Assembly: GCF_000826185.2 (NCBI RefSeq)
Contig: NZ_LN648874.1
Location: forward strand, 62,001 to 126,000
Reading direction: 5' to 3'
DNA length: 64,000 nucleotides
Origin: Microbacterium gorillae
GTDB taxonomy: Bacteria; Actinomycetota; Actinomycetes; Actinomycetales; Microbacteriaceae
The position numbers were made by a program, and so were the translations under genes. The notes beneath the pieces are model-generated. The model did no database searches. It saw only the letters and a program-made list of their open reading frames with translations, and was not told the DNA's origin. Of the stretch, positions 37,252 through 45,583 are shown piece after piece (position 1 is the first letter of the stretch; the number at the start of each line of letters is the position of its first letter).

Positions 37252-37401
37252 CCGAGGCGAGGCCAGGGCCCTATCGGCTCTCGCGTGGGCCGCGCTCATG
37301 ACTCTGGTCCGGTCTGGCATCGGTGGTCGAGCGGACGATCAGGCCGGAGGCACCGCCACAAGACCGGTGCGGATGTCCGCCACCGGGTGCATGATGCATG
37401 C

Positions 37402-37782
37402 ATGAACCTGGAACCGGAGATTCTTGATGCGGAGGCGATCGTATCGAGCTACGCGCACGACGTCCTGGCTCCCGCCGAAGGCGAATGCCTGGCCTGCTAC
37501 GTCGAGCGCCAGCTGACCGCCTTCGCGTGCGATGGCAGTCTGCGTTTCGCGACGCTCTTCCGTGACACCGTCGCACCGCGGAGCACCGCACTCGAACGGC
37601 GGTTGGAGGGCATGGGCGGCTTCTGCGACTGCGAGATCCTGATGAACGCGTTCGGGCGGGTGGACGCGTCCGGAATCGCTGACCTGGACGCGGACGACGT
37701 GCCGGTGCGTCCGTGCGCCGGTGTGCGGCGTGGTTCGGCGCAGCCCTGCAGCGTGTGGGGCAGGTGGCGCCGCGGCTGGTGA
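37402..37782 (+). CDS. DUF2695 protein
   Basis: 126 residues. The core ECLACYVERQL, CDGSLRFA and GGFCDCEILMNAF matches DUF2695, a Cys-containing family of unknown role, and PCAGVRRGSAQPCSVW adds two more Cys. Cys pairs suggest metal binding. Follows the RelA/SpoT-like gene by 150 bp with no obvious own ribosome site. Confidence 0.8.
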   Translation: MNLEPEILDAEAIVSSYAHDVLAPAEGECLACYVERQLTAFACDGSLRFATLFRDTVAPRSTALERRLEGMGGFCDCEILMNAFGRVDASGIADLDADDVPVRPCAGVRRGSAQPCSVWGRWRRGW

Positions 37783-37860
37783 ATGTCCGAGGCATCCGCA
37801 CGGATCGGCGTGGCGGTCCGTCGTCGTCGTTATGCTGTCCGGCGTCCGACAGGAGGTCCG

Positions 37861-38763
37861 ATGAGTATTGCGATGAAGGCGACGGTGACGGCGCTGGAAC
37901 TGTTCGGCCGCAAGGGGCACGCACAGATGACGGACGGTCCGGGGTTCCTGGCATCGCTCGATCCGGCCCGGACGGGTGCCGAGCCGTCGGCGGCGATCCG
38001 CCGGGCGGGGACGGTCACTCGGCTCAAGGACACCCGATCTCCCGCCTACCGCTTCGAGCCGCCGCACCGGTACCTGGATCGCGAGGTGCTCTACATCCCG
38101 GGCGGCGGGTACGTGAATCCGATGCTCGCGGTGCATTGGGACATCGTGCAGCGGATCGGCATCGCCGCGCACGCGGCCGTGACGGTGGCGACCTACCCGG
38201 TCGCACCCGAGCATCACGCCGCCGACACGATCGCGGCGATCGACGAGGTGTACGCCCGGGTCCGGCGAAACGGTGCGGTCACGGTCGTCGCGGGGGATTC
38301 CGCGGGCGGCAATGCGGTGATCACCCTCGCCGGCCGGCATCGGGCCTCCGGGGACGCCCCCGACGGTGTCGTCGGCCTGTCGCCGTGGATCGATCTCACC
38401 CTGTCCAACCCGGCGGCCACCGAACGACAGCACCGCGACCCCATGCTGGCGGTGCCCGGGCTCCGAGCCGGAGCGATCGCCTGGGCCGAGCCGTCAACCC
38501 CCGACGACCCGGCTCTCAACCCGGCGACGATGGACGTCTCCGGACTGCCGCCCCTGCTGCTGGTCCAGGGTGCGCGTGACATCTTCTACGCCGACACCCT
38601 CGCCTTCGCCGACCGAGCCGCGCGCGCGGACGTGCCGGTCGAGCTGCTGACCGCGGCCGACGGATTCCACGTCTACCCGGCCGCCTGGTGGACGCACGAA
38701 GCACGCACGGCTTACCGTCGGATCGGAGTCTTCGTTGACCGGCTGGCCCGCGCTCGCCGCTGA
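37861..38763 (+). CDS. Alpha/beta hydrolase fold esterase (HSL-like)
   Basis: 300 residues, hormone-sensitive-lipase type: oxyanion loop IPGGGYVNP (the usual HGGG His is replaced by Pro), nucleophile Ser147 in GDSAGG, Asp in GARDIFYAD and His in GFHVYP. ATG 37861 behind AGGAGGT with a TATGCT -10 at 37831-37836. The 3' end overlaps an antisense CPBP fragment. Confidence 0.9.
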   Translation: MSIAMKATVTALELFGRKGHAQMTDGPGFLASLDPARTGAEPSAAIRRAGTVTRLKDTRSPAYRFEPPHRYLDREVLYIPGGGYVNPMLAVHWDIVQRIGIAAHAAVTVATYPVAPEHHAADTIAAIDEVYARVRRNGAVTVVAGDSAGGNAVITLAGRHRASGDAPDGVVGLSPWIDLTLSNPAATERQHRDPMLAVPGLRAGAIAWAEPSTPDDPALNPATMDVSGLPPLLLVQGARDIFYADTLAFADRAARADVPVELLTAADGFHVYPAAWWTHEARTAYRRIGVFVDRLARARR

Positions 38764-39059
38764 ACGGCGGGGTCCCGGCGGCGGGCCGTCACGATGAGCG
38801 TGAGGCCGAGCGCCGCCTGAACCCCGCCGGCCAGTGCCCACCATGCCGGACCGCTCACGGCCGGGAGCCAGGCCATCGCCGCTGCCGTGCCGAGGTGAAT
38901 TCCGCTGTGCACGCCGATCGCCGCCCAGAGCGAGCCGGTGAGGAGCATCGCGCCGATGGCGAGGAGCGAGAACCCGAACGGCAGGCACAGGTAGATGACG
39001 CGTTCGAGGGCGTTCTGCTGGCCGCCGCTGGAGACCAGGTGGATGACCGTGAAGGTCAC
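38712..39059 (-). pseudogene. CPBP intramembrane protease, N-terminally truncated
   Basis: 115 codons directly abutting the arfB stop. The C-terminal CPBP motifs are present: FTVIH (FxxxH) and VHSGIH (HxxxB) within helices. The first motif EExxxR and the N-terminal helices of a ~200-residue CPBP protein are missing. Probably a deletion fused it to arfB. Confidence 0.7.
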
Positions 39060-39518
39060 TCAGTCGGCGGCGGGACGCCGCCGGTTCTGCTTCGTCTCGC
39101 CGCGAGAGCGCTTCGCCGCCAAGCGGCGCGTCTGCGATCCACGGGTGGGCCGCGTGGCCCGTCGCGGCGTCTCGGGGACGAGGGCTTCCCGGAGCACTTC
39201 GGCGAGGCGCTCCCGAGCGGCGGCGCGGTTGCGCAGCTGGGAGCGCTGCTCGACGGCGGTGATGGTGAGCACGGTGCCGGAGAGCCGCGTCGTGAGGCGT
39301 CTCAGAACTCGCGTGCGCTGGTCGTCGGTGAGCGCCGTCGTGGTGCCGAGATCGATCGTGAGCTGGACGCGCGAGTCCGACGTGTTCACCCCCTGGCCGC
39401 CGGGTCCGCCGGCGTGGGAGAACTGCTCGTCGAGGTCCCGCGCCGGCACCACCAGTCCGCGCGGAATCCCGGGGCCCGGAGGCACGCGCAGATCGTCCAC
39501 CCGACGAGTCTGCCGCAT
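39060..39518 (-). CDS. arfB: Alternative ribosome-rescue factor ArfB (YaeJ/ICT1)
   Basis: 152 residues, a one-domain release factor that hydrolyses peptidyl-tRNA on stalled ribosomes. GGQ motif in GGPGGQGVNTSDSRVQL (about 38-54) and a long basic C-terminal tail (RRLAAKRSRGETKQNRRR) that enters the mRNA channel. Start ATG 39518 or GTG 39500. Confidence 0.93.
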   Translation of the reverse strand: MRQTRRVDDLRVPPGPGIPRGLVVPARDLDEQFSHAGGPGGQGVNTSDSRVQLTIDLGTTTALTDDQRTRVLRRLTTRLSGTVLTITAVEQRSQLRNRAAARERLAEVLREALVPETPRRATRPTRGSQTRRLAAKRSRGETKQNRRRPAAD

Positions 39519-39527
39519 GAGGGCCGG

Positions 39528-40103
39528 TCAGGCCTCCGCGGACTCCTCGCGCAAGCGCGGTTCGACGCGGTGGGCGGGACGGAGCCCGGCCTTGTCGGCG
39601 TAGAACGCGCGGATACGGTCCATGTCCGCGGCGACGTCGCCGGTCAGTTCGACGGTCGGGCCGAGTCCCGTGGTCATCGTGGTGCGATCGACGTAGCCGA
39701 GCGTGACGGGCATCCCGGTCTCCCGTGCGATGCGGTAGAAGCCGGACTTCCAGTGCGTGTGGCCGCTGCGCGTGCCGTCCGGGGTGACGACGAGGCTGAA
39801 CACCTCACCCGAGCGCAGACGGGCGACGACCTCATCGACCACGCGCGCGGGATCGCTGCGGTCCACCGGAATGCCGCCGAGGCGACGCATGATCGGGCCG
39901 CGCCAGCCGCCGAACAGGCTCTTCTTGCCCAGCCAGTGGATGTCGATGCCGAGGTGCCAGGCGATCGCCAGCATGAGCACGAAGTCCCAGTTGGAGGTGT
40001 GCGGGGCGCCGATCAGCACCGTCGCGCGGTCCGGAGCCGGAGTGGTGACGAGTTTCCAGCGAGAGAGGACCCAGAACACGCGGGAGAACAGCCGGGGAAG
40101 CAT
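39528..40103 (-). CDS. 1-acyl-glycerol-3-phosphate acyltransferase-like (PlsC fold)
   Basis: 191 residues. Catalytic HX4D in APHTSNWDF (His35, Asp40), substrate loop GGIPVDR, and TPDGTRS in place of the EGTRS motif. Belongs to the short PlsC-like group without a membrane anchor. Leaderless box TACGGT (minus strand, 40115-40110), 6 nt before ATG 40103. Confidence 0.9.
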   Translation of the reverse strand: MLPRLFSRVFWVLSRWKLVTTPAPDRATVLIGAPHTSNWDFVLMLAIAWHLGIDIHWLGKKSLFGGWRGPIMRRLGGIPVDRSDPARVVDEVVARLRSGEVFSLVVTPDGTRSGHTHWKSGFYRIARETGMPVTLGYVDRTTMTTGLGPTVELTGDVAADMDRIRAFYADKAGLRPAHRVEPRLREESAEA

Positions 40104-40234
40104 CCCTCAACCGTAGGTGAGCGAGCATGCGTCCGCCGACATGTGTCGAATGCGCGGTTTCCGACGGTGCTGCCGACTCCGGACCGGCGGTCTGTTAGCG
40201 TCGGGAGCTTGATTCCGGAACGGAAGGACGGGTG

Positions 40235-40732
40235 ATGAGCCAGACCCCCACCACAGACTGGACGACGGACCGCGTGGGAGCGGCCGTCGCCGGCGAAAAT
40301 CCCACGGTGCTCGCCGAACTCGGTGCGTCGTTCGCCGTCATCGGGGATGTGCAGTTCTTGCCCGGCTACAGCCTCGCCCTGACGAAGGTGCCCGGAGCCG
40401 ATCGCCTCTCCGACCTGCCCCGCGCCGAGCGGGTGCGTTACCTGGCTGACGTCGACCTCGTTGCAACGGCAGTGGAGAACGTCTGCACCAGGATCGATTC
40501 CGACTACCGCCGCGTGAACGTCGAGATCCTCGGCAACACCGACGCCTTTCTGCACGCTCACGTGTGGCCGCGCTATGCCTGGGAACCGGCCGAGATCATC
40601 CCGAAGCCGGTGTGGGCGTAGTCCCCTGACCGCTGGCGCGACCCGGCGACGGCACTGGACGAGTCGCACGACGTGCTGCGGGCGGCGCTCACTGCCGAGG
40701 TGCTGCGGCTGCGGGACGACCCGAGCTTCTGA
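40235..40732 (+). pseudogene. HIT-like protein interrupted by an in-frame amber codon
   Basis: From ATG 40235 (GGAAGGA upstream; -10 TAGCGT at 40196-40201) 128 residues read as a HIT-like hydrolase: LPGYSLALTK, NVEILGNTDAFLHAHVWPRY with the His-x-His. TAG at 40619-40621 stops it, but the same frame continues sensibly for 36 more codons (PDRWRDPATALDESHDVLRA ... RLRDDPSF) to TGA 40730-40732. A single nonsense change is the simplest reading; the shortened protein keeps the active site and could still work. Confidence 0.7.
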
Positions 40733-40765
40733 CGCGACGTCCGCCGTGGGCCGTAGCCTGAGCGC

Positions 40766-41152
40766 ATGGCGACGATCGACGACTTGCGACGCGTCGCAGC
40801 CGAGCTGCCCGGAAGTGAGGAGCGGCAGATGACCGGCGGCGTGGCGTGGTTCGTGCGCAACCGGCTGTACGCGTGGGAGTGCCACCCGTGGCCGAGCATC
40901 CCGGACGACATGCGCGAGATCATCGCCGGCGAGCCCGTAGTGGGCGTGAAGGTCGGTGACTCGGACGACGCTCGTGCTCTGCGACAGATGATGCCGGAGG
41001 TCTTCCTCCGGGAGACGACGCGGTGGGGCGAACCGAAGATCGCGTTCCGGCTCGAGCGGATCGCGTCCGATCACCTCATCGAGCTGGTCACGGAGGCGTG
41101 GCGCACGCAGGCTCCGCGGTATCTGGCTCGGGAGCTGGACGGGCCGAGCTGA
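40766..41152 (+). CDS. MmcQ/YjbR-family protein (DUF419)
   Basis: 128 residues, YjbR fold: TIDDLRRVAAELPGSEER, VAWFVRNRLYAWECHPW, VGVKVGD, FLRETTRWGEPKIAFRLERI and a C-terminal helix TEAWRTQAP. Leaderless box TAGCCT at 40754-40759. Confidence 0.85.
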   Translation: MATIDDLRRVAAELPGSEERQMTGGVAWFVRNRLYAWECHPWPSIPDDMREIIAGEPVVGVKVGDSDDARALRQMMPEVFLRETTRWGEPKIAFRLERIASDHLIELVTEAWRTQAPRYLARELDGPS

Positions 41153-41158
41153 GCCACG

Positions 41159-41806
41159 TCAGCGCACGACGAGCGGGAAGACGAGAACCATCGTGATCGT
41201 CCAGACCGCATGCACCACGAGGGGCGCCCACCATCGTCCGGTCAGCTCGCGGGCCGTGGTCGCGGCGAGACCGAGCACGGGCGCCACCAGCGCGAGCGCG
41301 AGATTTCCGGTCGCGATCGTCACGAGGGCGTACAGCACGTTCGGTACGACCCACCGCCAGACGCCGGAGAACAGGTTCGCGAACCCCAGGCGGAAGAAGA
41401 GCTCCTCCGCCGCGCCGGCCACGAGGGCGACGACCACCACGGTGAGAAGGGGGCCGCTGTCGGCCGCGAGGAGCGCTCCGCCGATCCACTCCGATGTCCA
41501 GGGCAGCCGGCGCAGAACCGCCCCGCCCACGAAGCAGAGCGCCGCAGTGCCGAGCGACACGAGTGCCGTGGCGAGGACCGGGAGAGCGCTCCACCGTCGG
41601 GGCGGAGGGACGCCCGGGGTTCGGGTGAGGAAGAGGAGCACGAGCCCTCCTGCCGTCCAGACGGCGGCGAGGACGAGGCTCCACACGGGGAGGGCGTCGC
41701 CGACTTCGGCGAACGTCTTGCGCAACACGATCGCGGCGCACAGGATGGTGACCGCCGCGACGGCCGCGGCGAGCCATGCTCGTCTGGGGAACGCGTCGGT
41801 CGGCAC
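41159..41806 (-). CDS. CPBP-family intramembrane protease-like protein
   Basis: 215 residues, about six helices. Motif 1 AGAAEELFFRLGF (EExxxR) and motif 3 VVHAVW are present; the motif-2 His (FxxxH) is not found in VLYALVTIATG, where an Ala/Val/Thr run occupies the place. Activity is therefore doubtful. GTG 41806 with leaderless box TAGGGT (minus strand, 41818-41813). Confidence 0.82.
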   Translation of the reverse strand: MPTDAFPRRAWLAAAVAAVTILCAAIVLRKTFAEVGDALPVWSLVLAAVWTAGGLVLLFLTRTPGVPPPRRWSALPVLATALVSLGTAALCFVGGAVLRRLPWTSEWIGGALLAADSGPLLTVVVVALVAGAAEELFFRLGFANLFSGVWRWVVPNVLYALVTIATGNLALALVAPVLGLAATTARELTGRWWAPLVVHAVWTITMVLVFPLVVR

Positions 41807-41830
41807 ACTTCCACCCTAGGAGCACCGCTC

Positions 41831-42808
41831 ATGCGTGTCTTGGTCATCGGAGCAACCGGCTACATCGGCAGCCGCCTGATCGGAGCGCTGCTGGAACGCG
41901 ACGACACCGTCATCGCAGGCGCTCGTGATCTCGCCTCCCTGGACGCGTTCTGGTGGTCTGACCGCGTCGAGCGCGTGCCGCTGGACGTGCTCGAGGAGGA
42001 TTCGGTCCGCGCGGCCGTCACTGCGGACGTGGACGCGATCGTCTATCTGGTGCACGGCATGGCCGCGGCCGATTTCGTCGAGACGGATGCCGCCGCGGCG
42101 CGGCATCTGCACGCAGCGGTGGACGCCGTCGGCGTGCGACGTGTGGTGTATCTGTCCGGGATCATCCCGCCGATCCCGGAGGAAGAGCTCTCGGAGCACC
42201 TGCGCTCGCGGTTGCAGGTCGAGCGTGAGCTCTCCGCGAGCAGTGCGAGCGTGATCACGCTGCGCGCGGCCATGATCATCGGGTCCGGCTCGACGAGCTT
42301 CGAGCTGATGACACAGCTCAGTGAGCGCCTGCCGGTCGTGGTGGTGCCGGACTGGATGCGGCGCGAGGTGGAACCGATCGCCGTCATCGATGTCGTGAGC
42401 GCGATCGTCGGAGCGCTCGACGTCGCGGCGGACACGATGCACCTGGATGTCGGCGGTGGGGAGCGCCTGCCGTATCCGGATCTGATCGAGCGCGTCGCGG
42501 CGGTCCGGGACACGGAACGCCCGCAGTGGGGGATCCCGCTCCTCCCCGAAGCGCTCGTGGCGAAGATCGCGTCCTGGATCGCGGACGTGCCGGGGCCGAC
42601 GGTCGAGGCGCTGATGGAGAGCCTGCGCGAGGACATGGTCGCGCAGGATGACACCTGGGTCGAGCGGCTGGAGTGCACGCCGCCGCTGGCGCTCACCGAC
42701 GCCCTCGAGCGCGCGTCCACGGCGTCCGATCCTCAGCGCCGGCCATCCCGACGCGACCCCATGGCGGCTCTCCCGGGGGACCCGGACTGGGCGAGCGAGA
42801 TCTCCTGA
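41831..42808 (+). CDS. NAD(P)H-binding SDR-type protein
   Basis: 325 residues. Rossmann GATGYIGSRL at about 7-16, then DVLEEDSVRAAVTADVDAIVYLVHGM, VVYLSGIIPP and a C-terminal domain. Resembles atypical SDRs (NmrA/complex I-like epimerase group). Lacks the classic YxxxK; substrate unknown. Confidence 0.85.
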   Translation: MRVLVIGATGYIGSRLIGALLERDDTVIAGARDLASLDAFWWSDRVERVPLDVLEEDSVRAAVTADVDAIVYLVHGMAAADFVETDAAAARHLHAAVDAVGVRRVVYLSGIIPPIPEEELSEHLRSRLQVERELSASSASVITLRAAMIIGSGSTSFELMTQLSERLPVVVVPDWMRREVEPIAVIDVVSAIVGALDVAADTMHLDVGGGERLPYPDLIERVAAVRDTERPQWGIPLLPEALVAKIASWIADVPGPTVEALMESLREDMVAQDDTWVERLECTPPLALTDALERASTASDPQRRPSRRDPMAALPGDPDWASEIS

Positions 42809-42812
42809 GGAC

Positions 42813-43166
42813 TCAGATCTCGCGGTCGCGCTGGATGTCGACGGAGATCTCCACGACGGGCACGTCGCCCCGGTTCTCCAGCCAGTGCAGAGTGTGCGAA
42901 TCCTCGGTCCATCCGGGGCCGGGACCGTACTCGGTGGTCGTCCCGTCGCGGTGCTCGGTGAGTGTCCCGGAGAGGACGTAGACCACACCGGGCCGGTCCA
43001 CGTGGTCGTGCATCGGACCGAGCACGCCGCCCGGCTCGACCGTGATCAGCCGCATGCGCAGGTGGCGCCCCTCCATTCCGACGATCTCCGGACCCAGGTC
43101 CATGTTCACGATCTTCTCCACGGTGACGCCTCGCGTCATCGGAACGCTGGTTGGATCGGTGGTCAT
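42813..43166 (-). CDS. Cupin-domain protein
   Basis: 117 residues, single cupin barrel: VEPGGVLGPMHDHVDRPGVV (metal-binding His pair and Glu/Gln area), SGTLTEHRDG and HTLHWLENRGD. Convergent with the SDR gene by 4 nt. Function unknown. Confidence 0.85.
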   Translation of the reverse strand: MTTDPTSVPMTRGVTVEKIVNMDLGPEIVGMEGRHLRMRLITVEPGGVLGPMHDHVDRPGVVYVLSGTLTEHRDGTTTEYGPGPGWTEDSHTLHWLENRGDVPVVEISVDIQRDREI

Positions 43167-43278
43167 CGCCCTTCCTCTCCGTCATCGCCGGTCCCCGCCG
43201 GCGGCCGTCGTCCGTGACTGATGGACAGTGCCTCCGGTCTAGCACTCCGACATGCGCGGCAGAAGGGGGCGGGACGGA

Positions 43279-44466
43279 TCAGCGAGCCAGGGTGAGGCGC
43301 TCGGTCAGGGCGACCGTCGCGGCCGCGTCGATCGTCGTCTCGGGGATCCGGCCGTCCTCCACCGCCGTGGTGAGACCGTCGATCAACTGCGTGGGGGTGA
43401 CGGGCGTCGGGCCGTCCGCGACGTACAGCAGCATCGTCATGCCGGCGTTCAACGCCGCGACGCCGTTCGTCACGCGGTCGCCGTACGCGGGATCCCCGGA
43501 GTTCTCCAGCATGCCCATGTCGTCGGTGATGGAGACGCCCGTGAAGCCGAGGTCGTCGCGCAGGATGTCGTGCCACACCGGGGACACGGAGGCGGGCCGC
43601 GAGTCCACGGCGCTGTAGACGAGGTGGCCGAACATGACGAACTCGGCCCCGGCATCGATCCCGGCGCGGAAGGGGACGGCGTCCACGGCCTCCCACTCCG
43701 CCCGAGAACGGTCGGTCCGCGGCAGCGATGAGTGCGAATCTCCCGGTGCGGCGCCGTGGCCCGGGAAGTGCTTGAGCGTTGACAGCACGCCGGCGGCAGA
43801 CTCGCCGCGCACGGCCGCCGCGACGTGCGCGGCCGCCGTCGCCGGGTCCGCGCCGAGGGTCCGGTCGAAGATGAAGGAACCGGGGTCGGCGGTGACGTCG
43901 GCGACGACGCCGAAGTTCAGGTTTAGCCCGGCGTCGTGCACGATCGTTGCGCGCGTCGTGAAGGCGGCGGTGACGTCCGCATCGGTGGCGCCGTGCAGGG
44001 CGGCGCCGGCCGGGCCGTCATCTCCGGGGAGTCGGCGGACGACGCCGCCCTCCTGATCGATGCCGAGGAGGAGCGGCGGCCCGTCCGGGTCCTGAACAGC
44101 GGCCGCCAGTTCGGCGACCTCCGCCACAGAGCCGGCGACGTTGTCGCCCATCAGGATCAGTCCGCCCGGATGCGTCTCGTCGACGAACGCATGCACCACG
44201 GCCGGGTCGGTTCCGGCCACGTGCAGCACGAGCAGCGAGGACACCCGGTCGCGCAACGACATATCTGCGACGAGCGCGGCGGCGCGGTCGTCCGGGGTGG
44301 CGGGCGTCGCCGCCGCGGTGGGCGCGGAACTCGCCGGGTTCGCCGCGGTCGGGCTCTCGCTGCGCCCCGTCTCCGACGCGGTCGGCGTCGAGCACGCGGA
44401 CAGCACGGCGGTCACCCCGAGCAGCGTCAGGAGGAGGGCAGGGGTGCGGAGGCAGGCGGAGGACAT
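43279..44466 (-). CDS. Glycoside hydrolase family 3 lipoprotein (beta-N-acetylhexosaminidase-like)
   Basis: 395 residues. Lipoprotein signal with lipobox LSAC, a Thr/Ala/Pro/Ser spacer, then a GH3 TIM barrel: HPGGLILMGDN, LLGIDQEGGVVRRLP, KHFPGHG, and SITDDMGM with the nucleophile Asp. NagZ-type fold on the cell surface, so it probably trims peptidoglycan or exogenous hexosaminides. ATG 44466 or GTG 44469; -10-like TACCGT (44480-44475). Confidence 0.9.
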   Translation of the reverse strand: MSSACLRTPALLLTLLGVTAVLSACSTPTASETGRSESPTAANPASSAPTAAATPATPDDRAAALVADMSLRDRVSSLLVLHVAGTDPAVVHAFVDETHPGGLILMGDNVAGSVAEVAELAAAVQDPDGPPLLLGIDQEGGVVRRLPGDDGPAGAALHGATDADVTAAFTTRATIVHDAGLNLNFGVVADVTADPGSFIFDRTLGADPATAAAHVAAAVRGESAAGVLSTLKHFPGHGAAPGDSHSSLPRTDRSRAEWEAVDAVPFRAGIDAGAEFVMFGHLVYSAVDSRPASVSPVWHDILRDDLGFTGVSITDDMGMLENSGDPAYGDRVTNGVAALNAGMTMLLYVADGPTPVTPTQLIDGLTTAVEDGRIPETTIDAAATVALTERLTLAR

Positions 44467-44502
44467 CACCCCCAACGGTACGCCGGGTCGCGGACGCGCG
44501 TG

Positions 44503-44730
44503 TCAGCCGGACAGCGCCGTCGACCGCGGGGTGGGGCGGTCCTCGTCAGCGACGAGGCACAGCAGGGTGGTCGGCACGTCCGGCGCGGGACGGCGACGCA
44601 GCGCCGGGGCCGGCCGACGCCCGGGGCGTGCCAGGCGGCGTTCGATCGCGGCTGCGGCTCGTTCCAGGGCGGAGGTGGCCCGGTCCGCGGTGGTGGTGCC
44701 ATGCACCGGGACGGTGTGGTGATCGGTCAT
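44503..44730 (-). CDS. Small basic hypothetical protein
   Basis: 75 residues, Arg/Ala/Thr-rich: ADRATSALERAAAAIERRLA helix, then RPAPALRRRPAPDVPTTLL and a short end. AAGGGGAAATC precedes ATG 44730, the main reason for calling it. No family recognised. Confidence 0.5.
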   Translation of the reverse strand: MTDHHTVPVHGTTTADRATSALERAAAAIERRLARPGRRPAPALRRRPAPDVPTTLLCLVADEDRPTPRSTALSG

Positions 44731-44821
44731 GATTTCCCCTTCGCCGCGGCACGATCGGTGCGGCGCGACGATGATCGCGGGGGGAGGCGAACGGCGCGTG
44801 AACGGCGGCTGTGAGGTCGCT

Positions 44822-45583
44822 TCACGCGGGGACGACGGGGCGGGTGCGGACGTCGCCGAGCCAGGTCACCACGAGCGTGGCCGTCACCGCCCCGGCGGCG
44901 AGGATCCCGGCCAGCACGACGATCTGGAAGCGCCCGGCCTCCCAGGGGGAGAGCCCGCCGAAGATGGCCCCGACGAAGGCGCCCGGGAGAACCACCAGTC
45001 CGGTCGTCTTGGTCTGATCGATCGAGGGGATCAGGGCGTCGCGGACCGCCAATCGGGCGCGCTCGATCGTCGCCTGACGCGGAGTCGCTCCGACGGCGAG
45101 CCATCCCTCGACCTCGTCCCAGTGATCCACGAGACCCGAGGTGAATCGCCGTCCGGTCAGGGTCGCGATGCTCATCGCGTTGCCGATCACGATCGCGCCG
45201 AGTGCGAGCGCGTAGCGAGAGGTCAGTTCGAGAGCTCCGGTCAGGAAGATCCCGGCGGCGGCGACGATGACTCCAGCCAGGATCGAGGTGGACATCGCCG
45301 CGAACATCGGCCAGGACCATCCGGATCGCCGCGTGGCGACGGCACTGGCGATGAGGAACATCGCGGCGAGCGCGACGGCGATCCATGCGGGGTGACTGAT
45401 GACGCCGGTGAGGATGACGCTGATCAGCGCCAGCTGGACGGCGCCGCGCAGGATCGCGATCGGGGCTTCGTTCCACCGCGGCACGCGGAACGCCCACAGC
45501 ACGCCCGTGGTCACTGCGGCCAGCACCGCCACGCCGACGATCGTCGGACCGAGGACCGCCAGTTCGGGCAATGCGGGGATCAC
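44822..45583 (-). CDS. fetB: FetB-like ABC transporter permease (UPF0014)
   Basis: 253 residues, seven or so helices. Signature PSIDQTKTTGLVVLPGAFVG and the preceding GNAMSIATL and ATPRQATIERARLAVRDALI coupling region. FetB with FetA exports iron in E. coli. No FetA ATPase gene is adjacent. GTG 45583 overlaps the AI-2E-family gene stop (GTGA). Confidence 0.88.
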   Translation of the reverse strand: MIPALPELAVLGPTIVGVAVLAAVTTGVLWAFRVPRWNEAPIAILRGAVQLALISVILTGVISHPAWIAVALAAMFLIASAVATRRSGWSWPMFAAMSTSILAGVIVAAAGIFLTGALELTSRYALALGAIVIGNAMSIATLTGRRFTSGLVDHWDEVEGWLAVGATPRQATIERARLAVRDALIPSIDQTKTTGLVVLPGAFVGAIFGGLSPWEAGRFQIVVLAGILAAGAVTATLVVTWLGDVRTRPVVPA

